DNA from: Microbulbifer pacificus
Lineage (GTDB): Bacteria > Pseudomonadota > Gammaproteobacteria > Pseudomonadales > Cellvibrionaceae
DNA length: 64,000 nt
NCBI RefSeq assembly: GCF_002959965.1
Contig: NZ_PREV01000026.1
Span: 1,867,501-1,931,500, forward strand
Direction: 5' to 3'
How positions within the stretch are numbered: position 1 is the stretch's first letter; every line of letters starts with the position of its first letter. The notes below the pieces were generated by a model. That model worked only from the letters and a program-made list of their open reading frames with translations, was not told the origin of the DNA and made no database searches. Made by a program: the position numbers and the translations under genes. Shown piece after piece: positions 12,277 through 21,955 of the stretch.

Positions 12277-14187
12277 TTAGCTGGTTTCGGTTGAATGGGT
12301 TTTGATGTCGAGCAGTGTCAGTGCGACCGGCAGCTGCTCCAAAAGATCTTTCGCCTGCGCCGCGAGCCCGGTTTCCATGTGTATCGACAGTCGCAGGCTA
12401 CCGCTTTCCAGTCGCGCCTCAACCTGCGCCTCGATACCCTCACCGCGCAGTAATTCAGCGGCGGCGAATGCCAGCGCGCGGCGACGCAGTTCCGGCTTGA
12501 AGATTTTACCCACGGCGGTGAGCGGCATCTCCGATACCAGGAAGATACGCTTGGGCACCGCCGCGCGCTCGCGGATGTGCTGGGCGGCAAAGGCCAGTAG
12601 TTGTGTTTCGTCGACTTCCGCTCCCGCACACGGTTGCACGAATGCCACCGGGAGTTCGCCGGCATGTGCGTCCGGCATGCCGACCGCCACCACGTCCGCC
12701 ACGGCGCTGTGCCCGCGCAGTGGCTCTTCGATCAATTGCGGATCGATGTTGTGTCCGCCGCGAATGATCAGATCCTTGGCGCGACCGGTGATAAACAGGC
12801 GGCCCTCGGTGTCCAGGTAACCGCAGTCCCCGGTGTCGAACCAGCGATGTCCCTCGTCGTCCGTATACCAGACGCCGCGGTTGTCGTCTTCCTGCAGGTA
12901 GCCGGCGAATACGTTGGGGCCGCTGATCAGGATATTGCCTACTTCGTTGGCGTTCAGCGGTGAGGGCTCACCGCCGCCGAGGGTGGCGATCCGGATTTCC
13001 GTATAGGGGATGGGCAGTCCCACACTGCCCGCCGGCGCCGCGCATTCGGCGGGTACCGGGGAGCCCTGGCCGCGCGCGATCAGGCAACAGCTCTCGGTCA
13101 TGCCGTAGCCTTCCGCGATGCGCAAGTCGAAACGCGCCTCGAAACGCCGTTTCAAACCCTCCGGCAGCGGCGCGGCGCCGCTGCCCATCTCCCACAGGCA
13201 GGAGAGATCCAGCCCGTCCACCTCCGCATCCAGCAACAGACCGAACAGGGTGGGCACCACGGGCACCACATTTGCGCGGTGTTCGGCCACCAGCGGCCAG
13301 AAGTTGCGAATGACCGCCGGGGTGCGGAAGCCGGCTGGGGTCAGGTGCACCACTCGGCAGCCGTGGATGAAGCTGGCCAGGCCCGCGGCCATGGCACCAT
13401 AGATATGAAACAGCGGCAGTCCGTTCAGTTGGGTGTGGCACTCGGGCAGCGCAGTCACATCGCGCATGGCCTGGGCCACAAAGGCGAAGTTGGCCTGGGT
13501 CAGTCTGGCGATCTTGGGGCGGCCGGTGGTGCCGCCGGTATGAAAGTAGGCGGCGACATCCTCGGCACGGGGTACTTCCCGCAGCGGTACGGCTTCGGTC
13601 TCCGCCATCCGCGCCCGGTAATCCACCGGTAACACCCGCTTGGGCAGATCGATGAAGAGGTCGGAATCCAGGGGCCTGTCCGGCAAGCCGACCACCAGCA
13701 GGCATCGGACGGACGGGCACTCGCGCAACAGATACTCAACCTTGGTCCAGCCCTCGGGGTCCAGTTCCGGTGCACAGGCCGCCAGCACCCGCGCGCCGAC
13801 GGCATTGATGATCCCGGCCAGGTGCTCCGCCTCCAGCAGCGGGTTGAGCGGGTTGGCGATGCCGCTGCACTGGGCGGCGAAGGTGAGTATCTGGGTTTCC
13901 GGCAGTATCGGCAGCAGCAGCGACAGAACCTGGCCGCGACCAAAGCCCAGCTCCCACAGTACCTGGTGTGCACGCAGTATCGAGTCGTGCAACTGGTGGT
14001 AGTGGATGGTGCCGGGGATCTCGCCGGGCTCGCCGGTCATCAGCAACTGGATCGCTGGCTGGTCCGCATAGCGTTCACAGGCGTGGTGCAGCAGGGCGGG
14101 TATCGTGTCCAGCGGGAAGCGCTGTGCGCGGGGTACCTGCTCATAGCGCCGAACCTGTTGCAGGGAAATCAGCGGCAGTTCTGTCAT
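12277..14187 (-). CDS. Acyl-CoA synthetase (AMP-forming)
   Basis: A 636-aa ANL-superfamily ligase. The AMP-binding P-loop is YFHTGGTTGRPKIARLT, A5 is EGYGMTES, A7-A8 is WFDTGD...GRAKDLIIRGGHNI, and the C-terminal catalytic lysine is in TAVGKIFKPELR. It activates a carboxylic acid to its CoA thioester. The open frame extends upstream to 14568 but would overlap the divergent dehydrogenase gene, so I use the ATG at 14187 (MTELPLISL). The C-terminal extension beyond the lysine (about 60 aa) is longer than in most family members. The substrate cannot be read from the sequence. Confidence 0.88.
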   Translation of the reverse strand: MTELPLISLQQVRRYEQVPRAQRFPLDTIPALLHHACERYADQPAIQLLMTGEPGEIPGTIHYHQLHDSILRAHQVLWELGFGRGQVLSLLLPILPETQILTFAAQCSGIANPLNPLLEAEHLAGIINAVGARVLAACAPELDPEGWTKVEYLLRECPSVRCLLVVGLPDRPLDSDLFIDLPKRVLPVDYRARMAETEAVPLREVPRAEDVAAYFHTGGTTGRPKIARLTQANFAFVAQAMRDVTALPECHTQLNGLPLFHIYGAMAAGLASFIHGCRVVHLTPAGFRTPAVIRNFWPLVAEHRANVVPVVPTLFGLLLDAEVDGLDLSCLWEMGSGAAPLPEGLKRRFEARFDLRIAEGYGMTESCCLIARGQGSPVPAECAAPAGSVGLPIPYTEIRIATLGGGEPSPLNANEVGNILISGPNVFAGYLQEDDNRGVWYTDDEGHRWFDTGDCGYLDTEGRLFITGRAKDLIIRGGHNIDPQLIEEPLRGHSAVADVVAVGMPDAHAGELPVAFVQPCAGAEVDETQLLAFAAQHIRERAAVPKRIFLVSEMPLTAVGKIFKPELRRRALAFAAAELLRGEGIEAQVEARLESGSLRLSIHMETGLAAQAKDLLEQLPVALTLLDIKTHSTETS

Positions 14188-14349
14188 CGTCACTCTCAAT
14201 ATCTTGTACTTGTTATTCGTGACAATTTCCCTCAGAGCGTGCACAGGCTCCATTACTTCGCGGGTAAAGCGCGCTTGATACTGGAGGTAATGGCTCCCCG
14301 GCACCAAGCCTTTTAGTGTGAGGGCCTGCCGCAAGCGAGGAGAGGCAAA

Positions 14350-15543
14350 GTGAACCTGACACACGAAGAGCAAGCGTTTCGCGAGGAGGTGCGCAACTTC
14401 CTCGAGGAAAATTTCCCGAAAGATATTCAGCAGAAAGCCAGAAACCATATTCCTCTGAGCAAAGACGACCATGTGCGCTGGCAAAAAATCCTGTTCGAGA
14501 AAGGCTGGGCCGCGGAGAACTGGCCACTGGAGTACGGCGGCACCGGTTGGACCCATGTCCAGAAGCACATCTTCGCCGAGGAGTGCGCGCAGGCCTACGC
14601 ACCGGAAGTCATTGCGTTCGGCATGCGCATGGTGGCGCCGGTGATCTTTACCTTCGGCAACGAGGAGCAGAAAAAACGCTTCCTGCCCGATATCCTCGCC
14701 AGCAATGTGTGGTGGTGCCAGGGTTACTCGGAGCCCAATGCGGGTTCAGATCTGGCCTCACTGAAGACCACTGCGACCCGGGATGGCGACGACTACATCG
14801 TCAATGGCACCAAGAGCTGGACCACACTCGGTCATTGGGCCGACTGGATTTTCTGCCTGGTGAAAACCGGCGGCCCGGACACCAAAGCCCAGGAATCCAT
14901 CTCCTTTCTGCTGATCGATATGCAGACCCCGGGTGTCACCGTCTCGCCGATCATCACCCTGGATGGCCGTCGCGAAGTGAATGAAGTGCATTTCGACAAT
15001 GTGCGCGTACCGGTCGTCAACCGCATCGGCGACGAGGGGAAGGGCTGGACCTACGCCAAGGAACTGCTTACCCACGAGCGCACCGGCATCGCGCGCGTGG
15101 CCCACTCCAAAGTGCGCCTGCGCGACCTTAAGAAACTGGCGAGAAGCACGCCCAGCGGTGACGGAACCCTGGCGGAGGATCCGATCTTCCGCCACAAGGT
15201 GGCGGACATCGAACTGGATCTGCTCGCGCTGGAATACACCGAGCTGCGCACCCTGGCCGCCGTATCCACCGGTAAGGCACCCGGACCGGAGTCCTCCATC
15301 CTGAAAATCAAGGGCTCCGGCATTGGTCAGCTGATCGACGAACTCTATTTGGAAGTGGCCGGCCATCACGCGCTGCCGTTTGTGCCGGAACAGTTCGATA
15401 TGGCGTTTTGCGGCGATTTTGTGGGCCCCTGGTACGCAGCGGATACCGCGCCCCATTATTTCAACTACCGCAAAACCACCATCTACGGCGGCTCGAACGA
15501 GATTCAGAAAAATATCATCAGCAAATTTGTTCTGGGGCTGTGA
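14350..15543 (+). CDS. Acyl-CoA dehydrogenase, large subunit type (PimC-like)
   Basis: A 397-aa flavoprotein with the acyl-CoA dehydrogenase pattern. The middle FAD/substrate segment is GYSEPNAGSDLASLKT, then NGTKSWTT, and the C-terminal segment ends with YGGSNEIQKNIISK. It starts with a GTG at 14350 preceded by GAGGAGAGG. The next gene begins two bases after the stop, encoding a second, divergent dehydrogenase. Such adjacent pairs typically form heteromeric enzymes for dicarboxylic, branched or steroid-type acyl-CoAs. It introduces the alpha-beta double bond with FAD as acceptor. Confidence 0.88.
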   Translation: MNLTHEEQAFREEVRNFLEENFPKDIQQKARNHIPLSKDDHVRWQKILFEKGWAAENWPLEYGGTGWTHVQKHIFAEECAQAYAPEVIAFGMRMVAPVIFTFGNEEQKKRFLPDILASNVWWCQGYSEPNAGSDLASLKTTATRDGDDYIVNGTKSWTTLGHWADWIFCLVKTGGPDTKAQESISFLLIDMQTPGVTVSPIITLDGRREVNEVHFDNVRVPVVNRIGDEGKGWTYAKELLTHERTGIARVAHSKVRLRDLKKLARSTPSGDGTLAEDPIFRHKVADIELDLLALEYTELRTLAAVSTGKAPGPESSILKIKGSGIGQLIDELYLEVAGHHALPFVPEQFDMAFCGDFVGPWYAADTAPHYFNYRKTTIYGGSNEIQKNIISKFVLGL

Positions 15544-15545
15544 CC

Positions 15546-16670
15546 ATGAATTTTTCCTTAAACGAAGAGCAGCTAATGCTTCAGGATTCCGTGCGCAAAT
15601 TTGTACTTGCGGAGTACGGGTTCGAAAACCGGCAGAAGCGCCAGCGGAGTGTGCCGGGCTATGCGCTGGAAAACTGGAACACCATGGCCGAGCTGGGGTG
15701 GCTCAGCCTGCTGCTGCAGGAAAATTACGGCGGCTTCAACGGCGGCGCCCGCGATCTGGCGGTGGTGATGGAGGAAATGGGCAGGGGGTTGATAGTGGAA
15801 CCTTTTCTGGCCAGCGCCGTGCTGTGTAGCAGTCTGCTGCAGCGGCTCGCCAGCGAGGCACAAAAGGACCGCTGGCTGCCGCAACTGGCGAGCGGTGAAA
15901 CGCTCATGGCACTGGCGTGCTGGGAGGGCAGCAATGCCTTCGATCTGCGTCGTGTCAGCACCCGCGCGGAAAAGTGTGATGCAGGCTATGTCCTCAACGG
16001 CACCAAGGCCGTGGTGCTGAACGGTGCCGAAGCCGATTGGCTGCTGGTGAGCGCGAACACCGAGCGCGGGCTCAGTGTATTTCTGCTGGACGCGCGGCAG
16101 TCGGGAGTCCAAGTTCACGGCTACCCGACGGTAGACGGCGGCCGCGCTGCGGAGATTACCTTTCGTGATGTGCGGCTGCCATCGACTGCCTTGGTCGGAG
16201 CGGAAGGCATGGCGTTGCCCGGGCTGGAATACGCCGTGGATCTGGCGACCCTGGCCGTTTGTGCCGAGGCACTGGGCATTATGCAGACGCTGCTGGAGAA
16301 GACCGTAGAGTACAGCAAAACGCGGCAGCAGTTCGGTCAGCCCATCGGCCGCTTCCAGGCCCTGCAGCACCGCATGGTGGACATGTTTATGGAATGCCAG
16401 CAGGCGAGATCGATTCTGCTGATGGCAACCACTTCATGGGACGATACCGTCCGCAGCGAGGAGGAACGCCGCCGTGCGGTCAGTGCCGCGAAAGCGCGTA
16501 TCGGCAAGGCGGGTCGCCTGATCGGCCAGGAAGCCGTACAGATCCACGGCGGTATAGGCGTTACCGATGAGCTGGACGTGGGGCACTATTTCAAGCGGCT
16601 GACGGTCATCTGTCAGCTGTTTGGCAACAGTGACCGGCATCTGCGCCGCTTTGCGGACGCCTCCTGGTAG
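15546..16670 (+). CDS. Acyl-CoA dehydrogenase, small subunit type (PimD-like)
   Basis: The 374-aa protein has a shorter, less conserved N-terminal half. It retains the TRQQFGQPIGRFQALQH signature and the C-terminal QIHGGIGVTDELDVGHYFKR. The start ATG at 15546 lies just after the preceding stop; a longer frame from 15408 would overlap the first dehydrogenase. The pair probably forms an alpha/beta complex in which one subunit supplies most of the active site (known for PimCD and steroid side-chain FadE pairs; inferred here). Confidence 0.85.
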   Translation: MNFSLNEEQLMLQDSVRKFVLAEYGFENRQKRQRSVPGYALENWNTMAELGWLSLLLQENYGGFNGGARDLAVVMEEMGRGLIVEPFLASAVLCSSLLQRLASEAQKDRWLPQLASGETLMALACWEGSNAFDLRRVSTRAEKCDAGYVLNGTKAVVLNGAEADWLLVSANTERGLSVFLLDARQSGVQVHGYPTVDGGRAAEITFRDVRLPSTALVGAEGMALPGLEYAVDLATLAVCAEALGIMQTLLEKTVEYSKTRQQFGQPIGRFQALQHRMVDMFMECQQARSILLMATTSWDDTVRSEEERRRAVSAAKARIGKAGRLIGQEAVQIHGGIGVTDELDVGHYFKRLTVICQLFGNSDRHLRRFADASW

Positions 16671-16698
16671 GGTGGGCGCGGGCTGACGCGGAAAGCCG

Positions 16699-17559
16699 TC
16701 AGAGATCGCGAAAGAGCAGCGGATGTTGCGCGGGTGTCGCTGCCAGCTGCTCCTCGTCGAGCAGTGGTTTACCGTCGTCGCGGTAGATGCGCCCGATCAG
16801 CAGGCGCGGCTGCATCAGCTGTGGGGTGGAGGACAGTGTGTCATTGAACACGGTGATATAGCACACCCCGTCATCCGTCTTCAGCACCAGTGGATAGTCG
16901 CTGGTGTGCGTCAGCTTGCGTCCCTGTGCCTGCCAGTTTTCCGGCAGTGACCCCGAAGCTTGCAGCCTCTGCAGCAGCTCCCAGCCCTTGGGGTCACTCC
17001 CCTGCAGAGTTTCCATGGCGAGATACAGGGTCAGACCACAGGCCAGCGCGGTGCCGTTCTGCAACAGCGGGCGCAACCCCCGCTCGTTCATCACCAGCTC
17101 GTAGATATTCGCATCGTCTTCCAGCAGTGCCGGATCCACATGTGGCATGAAGAAGGCCAGCCAGGCGCGGTTCACCGCCAGCAACCTGCCGAAGCTGTCG
17201 TGTACAAACGCCGGGGCCGGTTCGCTGTTCGCCAGCGCGGCGCGCATGGCTTTGCGTACCCACACCGCCAACTCGGGACTTTCGAACACGGACTGATCGG
17301 GAGAGAAACCGGCCGCGGTCATGAGGTAGGCGCGGTCGCGCGCCGACAGGCTGAATATATCCGCCAGCGTCTGCGCGACGATACGTGAAGGTTTGGAGCG
17401 GCCGGTTTCGAGGAAGCTGATATGGCGGGGGGAGACGCCCAGCGGCCCGGACAGCTGCTCCTGCGACAGGCCCGACGCTTTGCGCCAGAAATGCATCAGG
17501 CGTCCGAAGGCGCTGTCGCCCCTGGACTTCTCCACCAGTGACAGCGTGGATGGCTTCAT
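16699..17559 (-). CDS. XRE-family regulator with MmyB-like ligand-binding domain
   Basis: The N-terminal helix-turn-helix spans residues about 19-75 (FWRKASGLSQEQLSGPLGVS...HISFLETGRSKPS). It is followed by a PAS-like MmyB domain (AFVHDSFGRLLAVNRAWLAFF...). Actinobacterial members bind fatty-acid-like ligands. The gene sits between the dehydrogenase pair and the esterase/TonB receptor block. It is therefore a plausible lipid- or acyl-responsive regulator of this island. No operator was identified. Confidence 0.8.
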   Translation of the reverse strand: MKPSTLSLVEKSRGDSAFGRLMHFWRKASGLSQEQLSGPLGVSPRHISFLETGRSKPSRIVAQTLADIFSLSARDRAYLMTAAGFSPDQSVFESPELAVWVRKAMRAALANSEPAPAFVHDSFGRLLAVNRAWLAFFMPHVDPALLEDDANIYELVMNERGLRPLLQNGTALACGLTLYLAMETLQGSDPKGWELLQRLQASGSLPENWQAQGRKLTHTSDYPLVLKTDDGVCYITVFNDTLSSTPQLMQPRLLIGRIYRDDGKPLLDEEQLAATPAQHPLLFRDL

Positions 17560-17678
17560 GGTTGATAGCTTTCTTTTCAGAGCGGAACATCAATATAAAA
17601 CGAAGTCACGATGAGCGCCACGCGGGCCGGGGAAATGCCTGCTCCGCAGGCCCGGCTGTAGCGTCAGGTGGATACAGC

Positions 17679-18704
17679 TCAGCCGCTGCGCACGTGGCGA
17701 TCGAGAAATGCTTTCATCTTCGCCAGCGCGCGCCGGCTCTCCGGCGATTCCGGCAGCGTCGACTGGAACACGTGGGGCATACCTTCGTAGAGGTCCAGCT
17801 GCACCGGTTGTGCGGCGTCGTCCAGTGCCCGATACAGGCGCACGAAGTTGCTCAGGAAGAGTTCCCGGGTGCCGCCCTGAATCAGAGTAGGCGGGAATCC
17901 CGGTGAAAAATCCCCGTACACCGGGGACACATAGGGATGTTTCTGATCCCCCGGGTCGGCATAGGCCGCGGCGGCCGGCCCCAGCAGTCGCGCATAGGTG
18001 TAGCGCGGTTCCACCTCTTTGAGGGTGGTGTAGCTATCGCCGGTCTCGGTGATGTCCGCCCAGGGAGACCAGAGCACCAGCGCCGCCGGCATGCCCTGAT
18101 GGCGGTCGCGCATCTTGAGCACCGCACCCGCGGCCAGGGCGCCGCCGGCGGAGTCGCCGTAGATGGCCGTGCGCTGGATCGGGATACCCTCGCGTCTCAG
18201 GGCCTCGAAAACCGCGATGACCTGATCGGTAACCTGCTGCCATCTGGCGTGGGGGGCGAGGGTGTAGTCGATAGAAATCACCCGCAGACCGGTACGTGCC
18301 GCCACCAGTGCACTGCTGGGCATGGCGCTGCGGCTGCTGTAGAAGGTGTAGGCACCGCCGTGGGTGTAGACCAGCAGACGGCCGTCATCCACCCAGTCGC
18401 GCGGTCGGATATCGGCCACGGGCACGCCGCCGAGTTCGCGCCACTCCACCGTCACCCCAAACTTCTCTAAGGCTTTGTCCCCCGCCGCGACCAGCGTGAC
18501 CTCCACCGCGGACTGCATTTTCCTCCAGCCTTGCCGATCATCTGCCTGTGGCATCGCGGGCCCCTGTGTGGGGTCCGGCAGGGACGCGAACACCTGCTGC
18601 CAGCCTTCGGAAACCGTGTCCGCCGCCGTGTTGCGGACCGACGCTGTGGCATGGGCAGTGAACAGCAGCCCCACCAGTAGCGCGCATGTCTTGTTTGGTA
18701 CCAA
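17679..18704 (-). CDS. Secreted HSL-family alpha/beta hydrolase (esterase)
   Basis: The 341-aa precursor has a signal peptide (to about ATA, residue 21). It carries the hormone-sensitive-lipase signatures: oxyanion HGGAY and nucleophile GDSAGG, with later aspartate (ELFLSNF region) and histidine (GMPHVF). It probably hydrolyses acyl esters in the periplasm. The start codon is an unusual TTG at 18704, supported by GGAGAG about eight bases upstream. It lies downstream of the TonB-dependent receptor on the same strand, suggesting import and hydrolysis of one substrate. Confidence 0.82.
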   Translation of the reverse strand: MVPNKTCALLVGLLFTAHATASVRNTAADTVSEGWQQVFASLPDPTQGPAMPQADDRQGWRKMQSAVEVTLVAAGDKALEKFGVTVEWRELGGVPVADIRPRDWVDDGRLLVYTHGGAYTFYSSRSAMPSSALVAARTGLRVISIDYTLAPHARWQQVTDQVIAVFEALRREGIPIQRTAIYGDSAGGALAAGAVLKMRDRHQGMPAALVLWSPWADITETGDSYTTLKEVEPRYTYARLLGPAAAAYADPGDQKHPYVSPVYGDFSPGFPPTLIQGGTRELFLSNFVRLYRALDDAAQPVQLDLYEGMPHVFQSTLPESPESRRALAKMKAFLDRHVRSG

Positions 18705-18800
18705 GGGGATTCTCTCCGCGATCGCGACCGGTATGGTCAGAATAAAAAGGGGCTGCGAATGCGGCCCCGGAAGTGGCGAAGGTGTCTTGCGAGGACTCGT

Positions 18801-21320
18801 TTAAAAGCGCTTGTTGAAGCTCAGGCCGTAGGTGCGGGGTTCTCCGGGGTAGGCCATCGCGGTACCCGTCTGCACTACAGCATCAAATATCACGGTCTTG
18901 TATCGCTCGTCGGTCACATTGCGGCCCCACAGCGTCAGGTCTGCATCGATACCGGCGAACAGCAGGCCGGCGCGCAGGTTCAACAGGCCATAGGCCTCCT
19001 GTTCCATGATCGGGTCATTAACGTTGGAGGTCATCTGATCGGAGCGGTAGTTGTATTCACCGAACAGATAGGCGTCCACACCGTCGGTAACGCTGAAGTC
19101 CTGGCGCAGGCCCAGAGTCAGGAAGTGCTCAGGGGTCGTTGCCAGCGGGTCGCCGCTGCGGTCGCACACACTGACCCCCGGATCGGTCTGGCCCGGATCC
19201 GCCATACCGGTGTGCCAGGGCGTGGTCACCCAGCAGTTGCCCTTCTTGAATTCCTTGAAGGTGGCCTTGGTATAGGCGTAAGCGGCGGTGACAGTGGTGT
19301 TGTCGGCGGGTGCCCAGAACAGCTCGGTTTCGGCACCGTAGGATTCCAGCTTGCCGGCGTTCTGCAGATTGAAACCGTCGCCGGTAAACGCATTGGCCTG
19401 ATAGTCGTCCAGGGTGGTGTGGTGCAGTGCCATATTCAGGCGCACCGCCTGGGCCGGGAACTCGGTCTTCATGCCCACTTCAATGGAGGCGGACGTCTCG
19501 GCATCGAATACCGGGTCGAAGCTCTGGGCGATGCGGTCGGTATTGGTGCCGCCGGACTTGTAGCCGGTGCCGTAGGAGGCGTAGACCATGCTTTGCCCGG
19601 ACAACGCGTAGCTCAGTTTGACGGTGCCGGTGACCTGCTCGTCAGACAGCTTTGCGTCGATATCCGAGCGCGGACTGTTGGCGGCGAACAGCCAGTTGCC
19701 CCAGCCGGGCTGGCTGAAGGAGTTGTATGCGGCAATCACTTCCGGATTTCCGAGGCTCGATGTATCACCGGCGGCCAGTGCTCCCAGGGAGGCCGCCACC
19801 AGCGGGATGTTCGGCGGTGCGACGGCTGTCCAGGGGGTGTCGTTAACCCACTCGCTGAAGACGGTCTGCATGGCCTTGTTTTCCTCGGTGTAGCGCAGGC
19901 CGGCGGTCAGGGTCAGCGCGTCGGTGAGGCTGTAGTCGAACTGTCCGAAGAGCGCCCAGCTGTCGTGCTGCTGGCGGGCGGTGTGGATGGGCCGGTAGCC
20001 GTCGATATAGGCCTCCGCCGCGGGCGCCACCGTGCCGGGGGGCAGGATGGAAGAAACCAGGTTGATGCCGCCGACCAGACCGGCCAGCCCGAGCCCGGGC
20101 ACCAGATAGGCATTGGCCATGCTGTTGTTGGTCAGCACGTAGTCCATATCCAGGTCCTGCTCGAAGTAGTAGGCTCCGGCCACGGCATTGAAGCGGTCAC
20201 CGGTAATACTCAGGCGCAGTTCCTGGGAGAGGGAACTCTGCTCGGAATCGTTGGTGGTGGAGAGGATATCCACATCACCGAAGTCACTGTCGATGATGTC
20301 GTAAGAGGCGTAATCCCGGCTGGCGGTAATCGAGGTGAGGCGCATGGAATCGGATATATCCCAGCCCACCTCCAGGGACACGCCGGTATCTTCTCCCCTG
20401 GATTCGGGGGCGAAGTTCAGCGCGGTTTCCAGGTCGTCAAACTGGCGTCCGGTAAACACGGTGCCGCCCAGGCCTTGCAGAATGGCCGAAGGTCCGGGGT
20501 TGCCGGCCTGGTTTTGCAGGCTGTCCTGCACCGTCAGCGCGCCACAGCAGATTTCGTCTATCTCGGATTTATCCAGAATCAGGCGTGCGGAGAGCGTGTC
20601 GCTGGGGGTATACAGCAGCTGCAAGCGTGCACCCCAGCGGTCGCGGTTGTTCAGGTCCTCGGTTTCGCCATCGATCGTTGCATCGATATAACCGTCGCGC
20701 TGACTGGTGAAGACGGTGGCGCGCGCCGCGAGCACATCGTCCACCAGCGACAGATTGGCGGCGGCGGCAGTGTTCAGCAGGCCGTAGTTGCCAGCGGTCA
20801 CTTCCACGAAACCATCGGTTTCGTGGCTCGGCGCCCTGGTATTGAACTGAATGGCGCCCGCGGGCGTGTTTTTGCCGAACAGGGTACCCTGTGGACCACG
20901 CAGCACCTCAACCGCCTGCATGTCCACCAGGTTGTTGATCATCGAACTGGGGCGGGAGCGATAGACACCATCCACATAGAGACCCACGGATGATTCGAGT
21001 CCGAAGTTCTGACCGGAAGTTCCGATACCGCGAATCGCGAAATTCGAGGTGGTGGCGGTCTGGTTTTGTCCGGCGCGCAATCCCGGAGTATTGGTTTGCA
21101 GGTCAAAGATATCCTTGATAACTGCGGTTTGCAGTTGCTCGCCGGTAACGGCGGTTACCGCAACGGGTACATCCTGCAGGTTTTGTTCGCGCTTTTGTGC
21201 GGTTACCACCACTTCTTCCAGGGCGCGTGACTCCTGGGCCAGTGCCGGCTGGGTGACCACAGCGGCCACTGGCAGACTCAGCAGGCGGATTGCCATCGGT
21301 AATTTTTTTATCCCGAACAT
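18801..21320 (-). CDS. TonB-dependent outer-membrane receptor
   Basis: An 839-aa precursor. A signal peptide (ending PALAQ) is followed by a TonB-box-like EEVVVTAQKR. The plug domain contains NFAIRGIGTSG and EVLRGPQGTLFGKNTPAGAIQ, and a 22-strand-type barrel ends in the C-terminal aromatic FNKRF. The sequence resembles the receptors of sphingomonads and marine gammaproteobacteria used for complex organic compounds rather than classical siderophore receptors. It is the likely import porin for the island's substrate, but the ligand is unknown. Confidence 0.92.
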   Translation of the reverse strand: MFGIKKLPMAIRLLSLPVAAVVTQPALAQESRALEEVVVTAQKREQNLQDVPVAVTAVTGEQLQTAVIKDIFDLQTNTPGLRAGQNQTATTSNFAIRGIGTSGQNFGLESSVGLYVDGVYRSRPSSMINNLVDMQAVEVLRGPQGTLFGKNTPAGAIQFNTRAPSHETDGFVEVTAGNYGLLNTAAAANLSLVDDVLAARATVFTSQRDGYIDATIDGETEDLNNRDRWGARLQLLYTPSDTLSARLILDKSEIDEICCGALTVQDSLQNQAGNPGPSAILQGLGGTVFTGRQFDDLETALNFAPESRGEDTGVSLEVGWDISDSMRLTSITASRDYASYDIIDSDFGDVDILSTTNDSEQSSLSQELRLSITGDRFNAVAGAYYFEQDLDMDYVLTNNSMANAYLVPGLGLAGLVGGINLVSSILPPGTVAPAAEAYIDGYRPIHTARQQHDSWALFGQFDYSLTDALTLTAGLRYTEENKAMQTVFSEWVNDTPWTAVAPPNIPLVAASLGALAAGDTSSLGNPEVIAAYNSFSQPGWGNWLFAANSPRSDIDAKLSDEQVTGTVKLSYALSGQSMVYASYGTGYKSGGTNTDRIAQSFDPVFDAETSASIEVGMKTEFPAQAVRLNMALHHTTLDDYQANAFTGDGFNLQNAGKLESYGAETELFWAPADNTTVTAAYAYTKATFKEFKKGNCWVTTPWHTGMADPGQTDPGVSVCDRSGDPLATTPEHFLTLGLRQDFSVTDGVDAYLFGEYNYRSDQMTSNVNDPIMEQEAYGLLNLRAGLLFAGIDADLTLWGRNVTDERYKTVIFDAVVQTGTAMAYPGEPRTYGLSFNKRF

Positions 21321-21955
21321 CGCTTCTCTCCGGATTTATATTTATTTTGCGAATGCGGTGTGGAAAGCAGAACTTAAAATGCCTGTCCGATCGGGATTAT
21401 TAGCAGAGCAAAAAAATAATAAAACCCTTCGAGATGGTTATTTGAAAAATAATCTTTTTTAAACGGAAAAAAGCCGAAGAATATTATCTTCCAGGTAATA
21501 TATTTTTCTATCTTGGAGCGCTTCCGTAGGTAAATATTATCTCGAAAGTAATGATGTATTCGGAGGCCGGTGCGTCGCTGTCGGGGAGGCTTGCTCAACT
21601 GCCTTTTCGGTGCGCCTGGCGCGGGTTCTTGCACCATACGCTCGTCTGATTTCAGTGGGGTGTCCCATGGGTTGCCATCACCGGAATGAATGTGCGGCTA
21701 TTCGCATAATAAACTTTAATGATTCATTTGTCGGCGATACCTTGTTTCCCCAGCGAGAACTCAAGGGTGGGGACTTCCGCGGGGCGCGTTTCGGGACCCC
21801 GCTCGACTTTATTCAGAATCAGTACGTGCGGAGAGCACCGGGTGTGCCGGGAATACTCCTGGAGGGATTCGGGCAAAACAGGAACGCCGATGTCGAGCCG
21901 AAAACATTTCCGCCGTTAGAAGTTGCTGTAGCGAGAGAAAAACAGGAGAAAAATA
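21321..21955. other. Divergent control region between TonB receptor and maoC
   Basis: About 635 bp without a convincing gene. The half next to the receptor (21335-21560) is strongly AT-rich, unlike its surroundings. It contains short imperfect palindromes such as ATATTA...TAATAT near 21481-21502. The maoC start is preceded by CAGGAG. Promoters for both divergent units must lie here, but no clear -35/-10 pair stands out. Confidence 0.5.

Noticed and set aside
14188..14568. N-terminal extension of the acyl-CoA synthetase
   Set aside because: It would overlap the divergent acyl-CoA dehydrogenase coding region and shows no similarity to ligases; the ATG at 14187 gives a normal N terminus.
18759..20993. 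A 744-aa open frame on the plus strand
   Set aside because: It is exactly antisense to the TonB-dependent receptor, whose domains are unmistakable. The antisense product has low-complexity Gly/Val/His composition typical of a shadow frame in GC-rich DNA.
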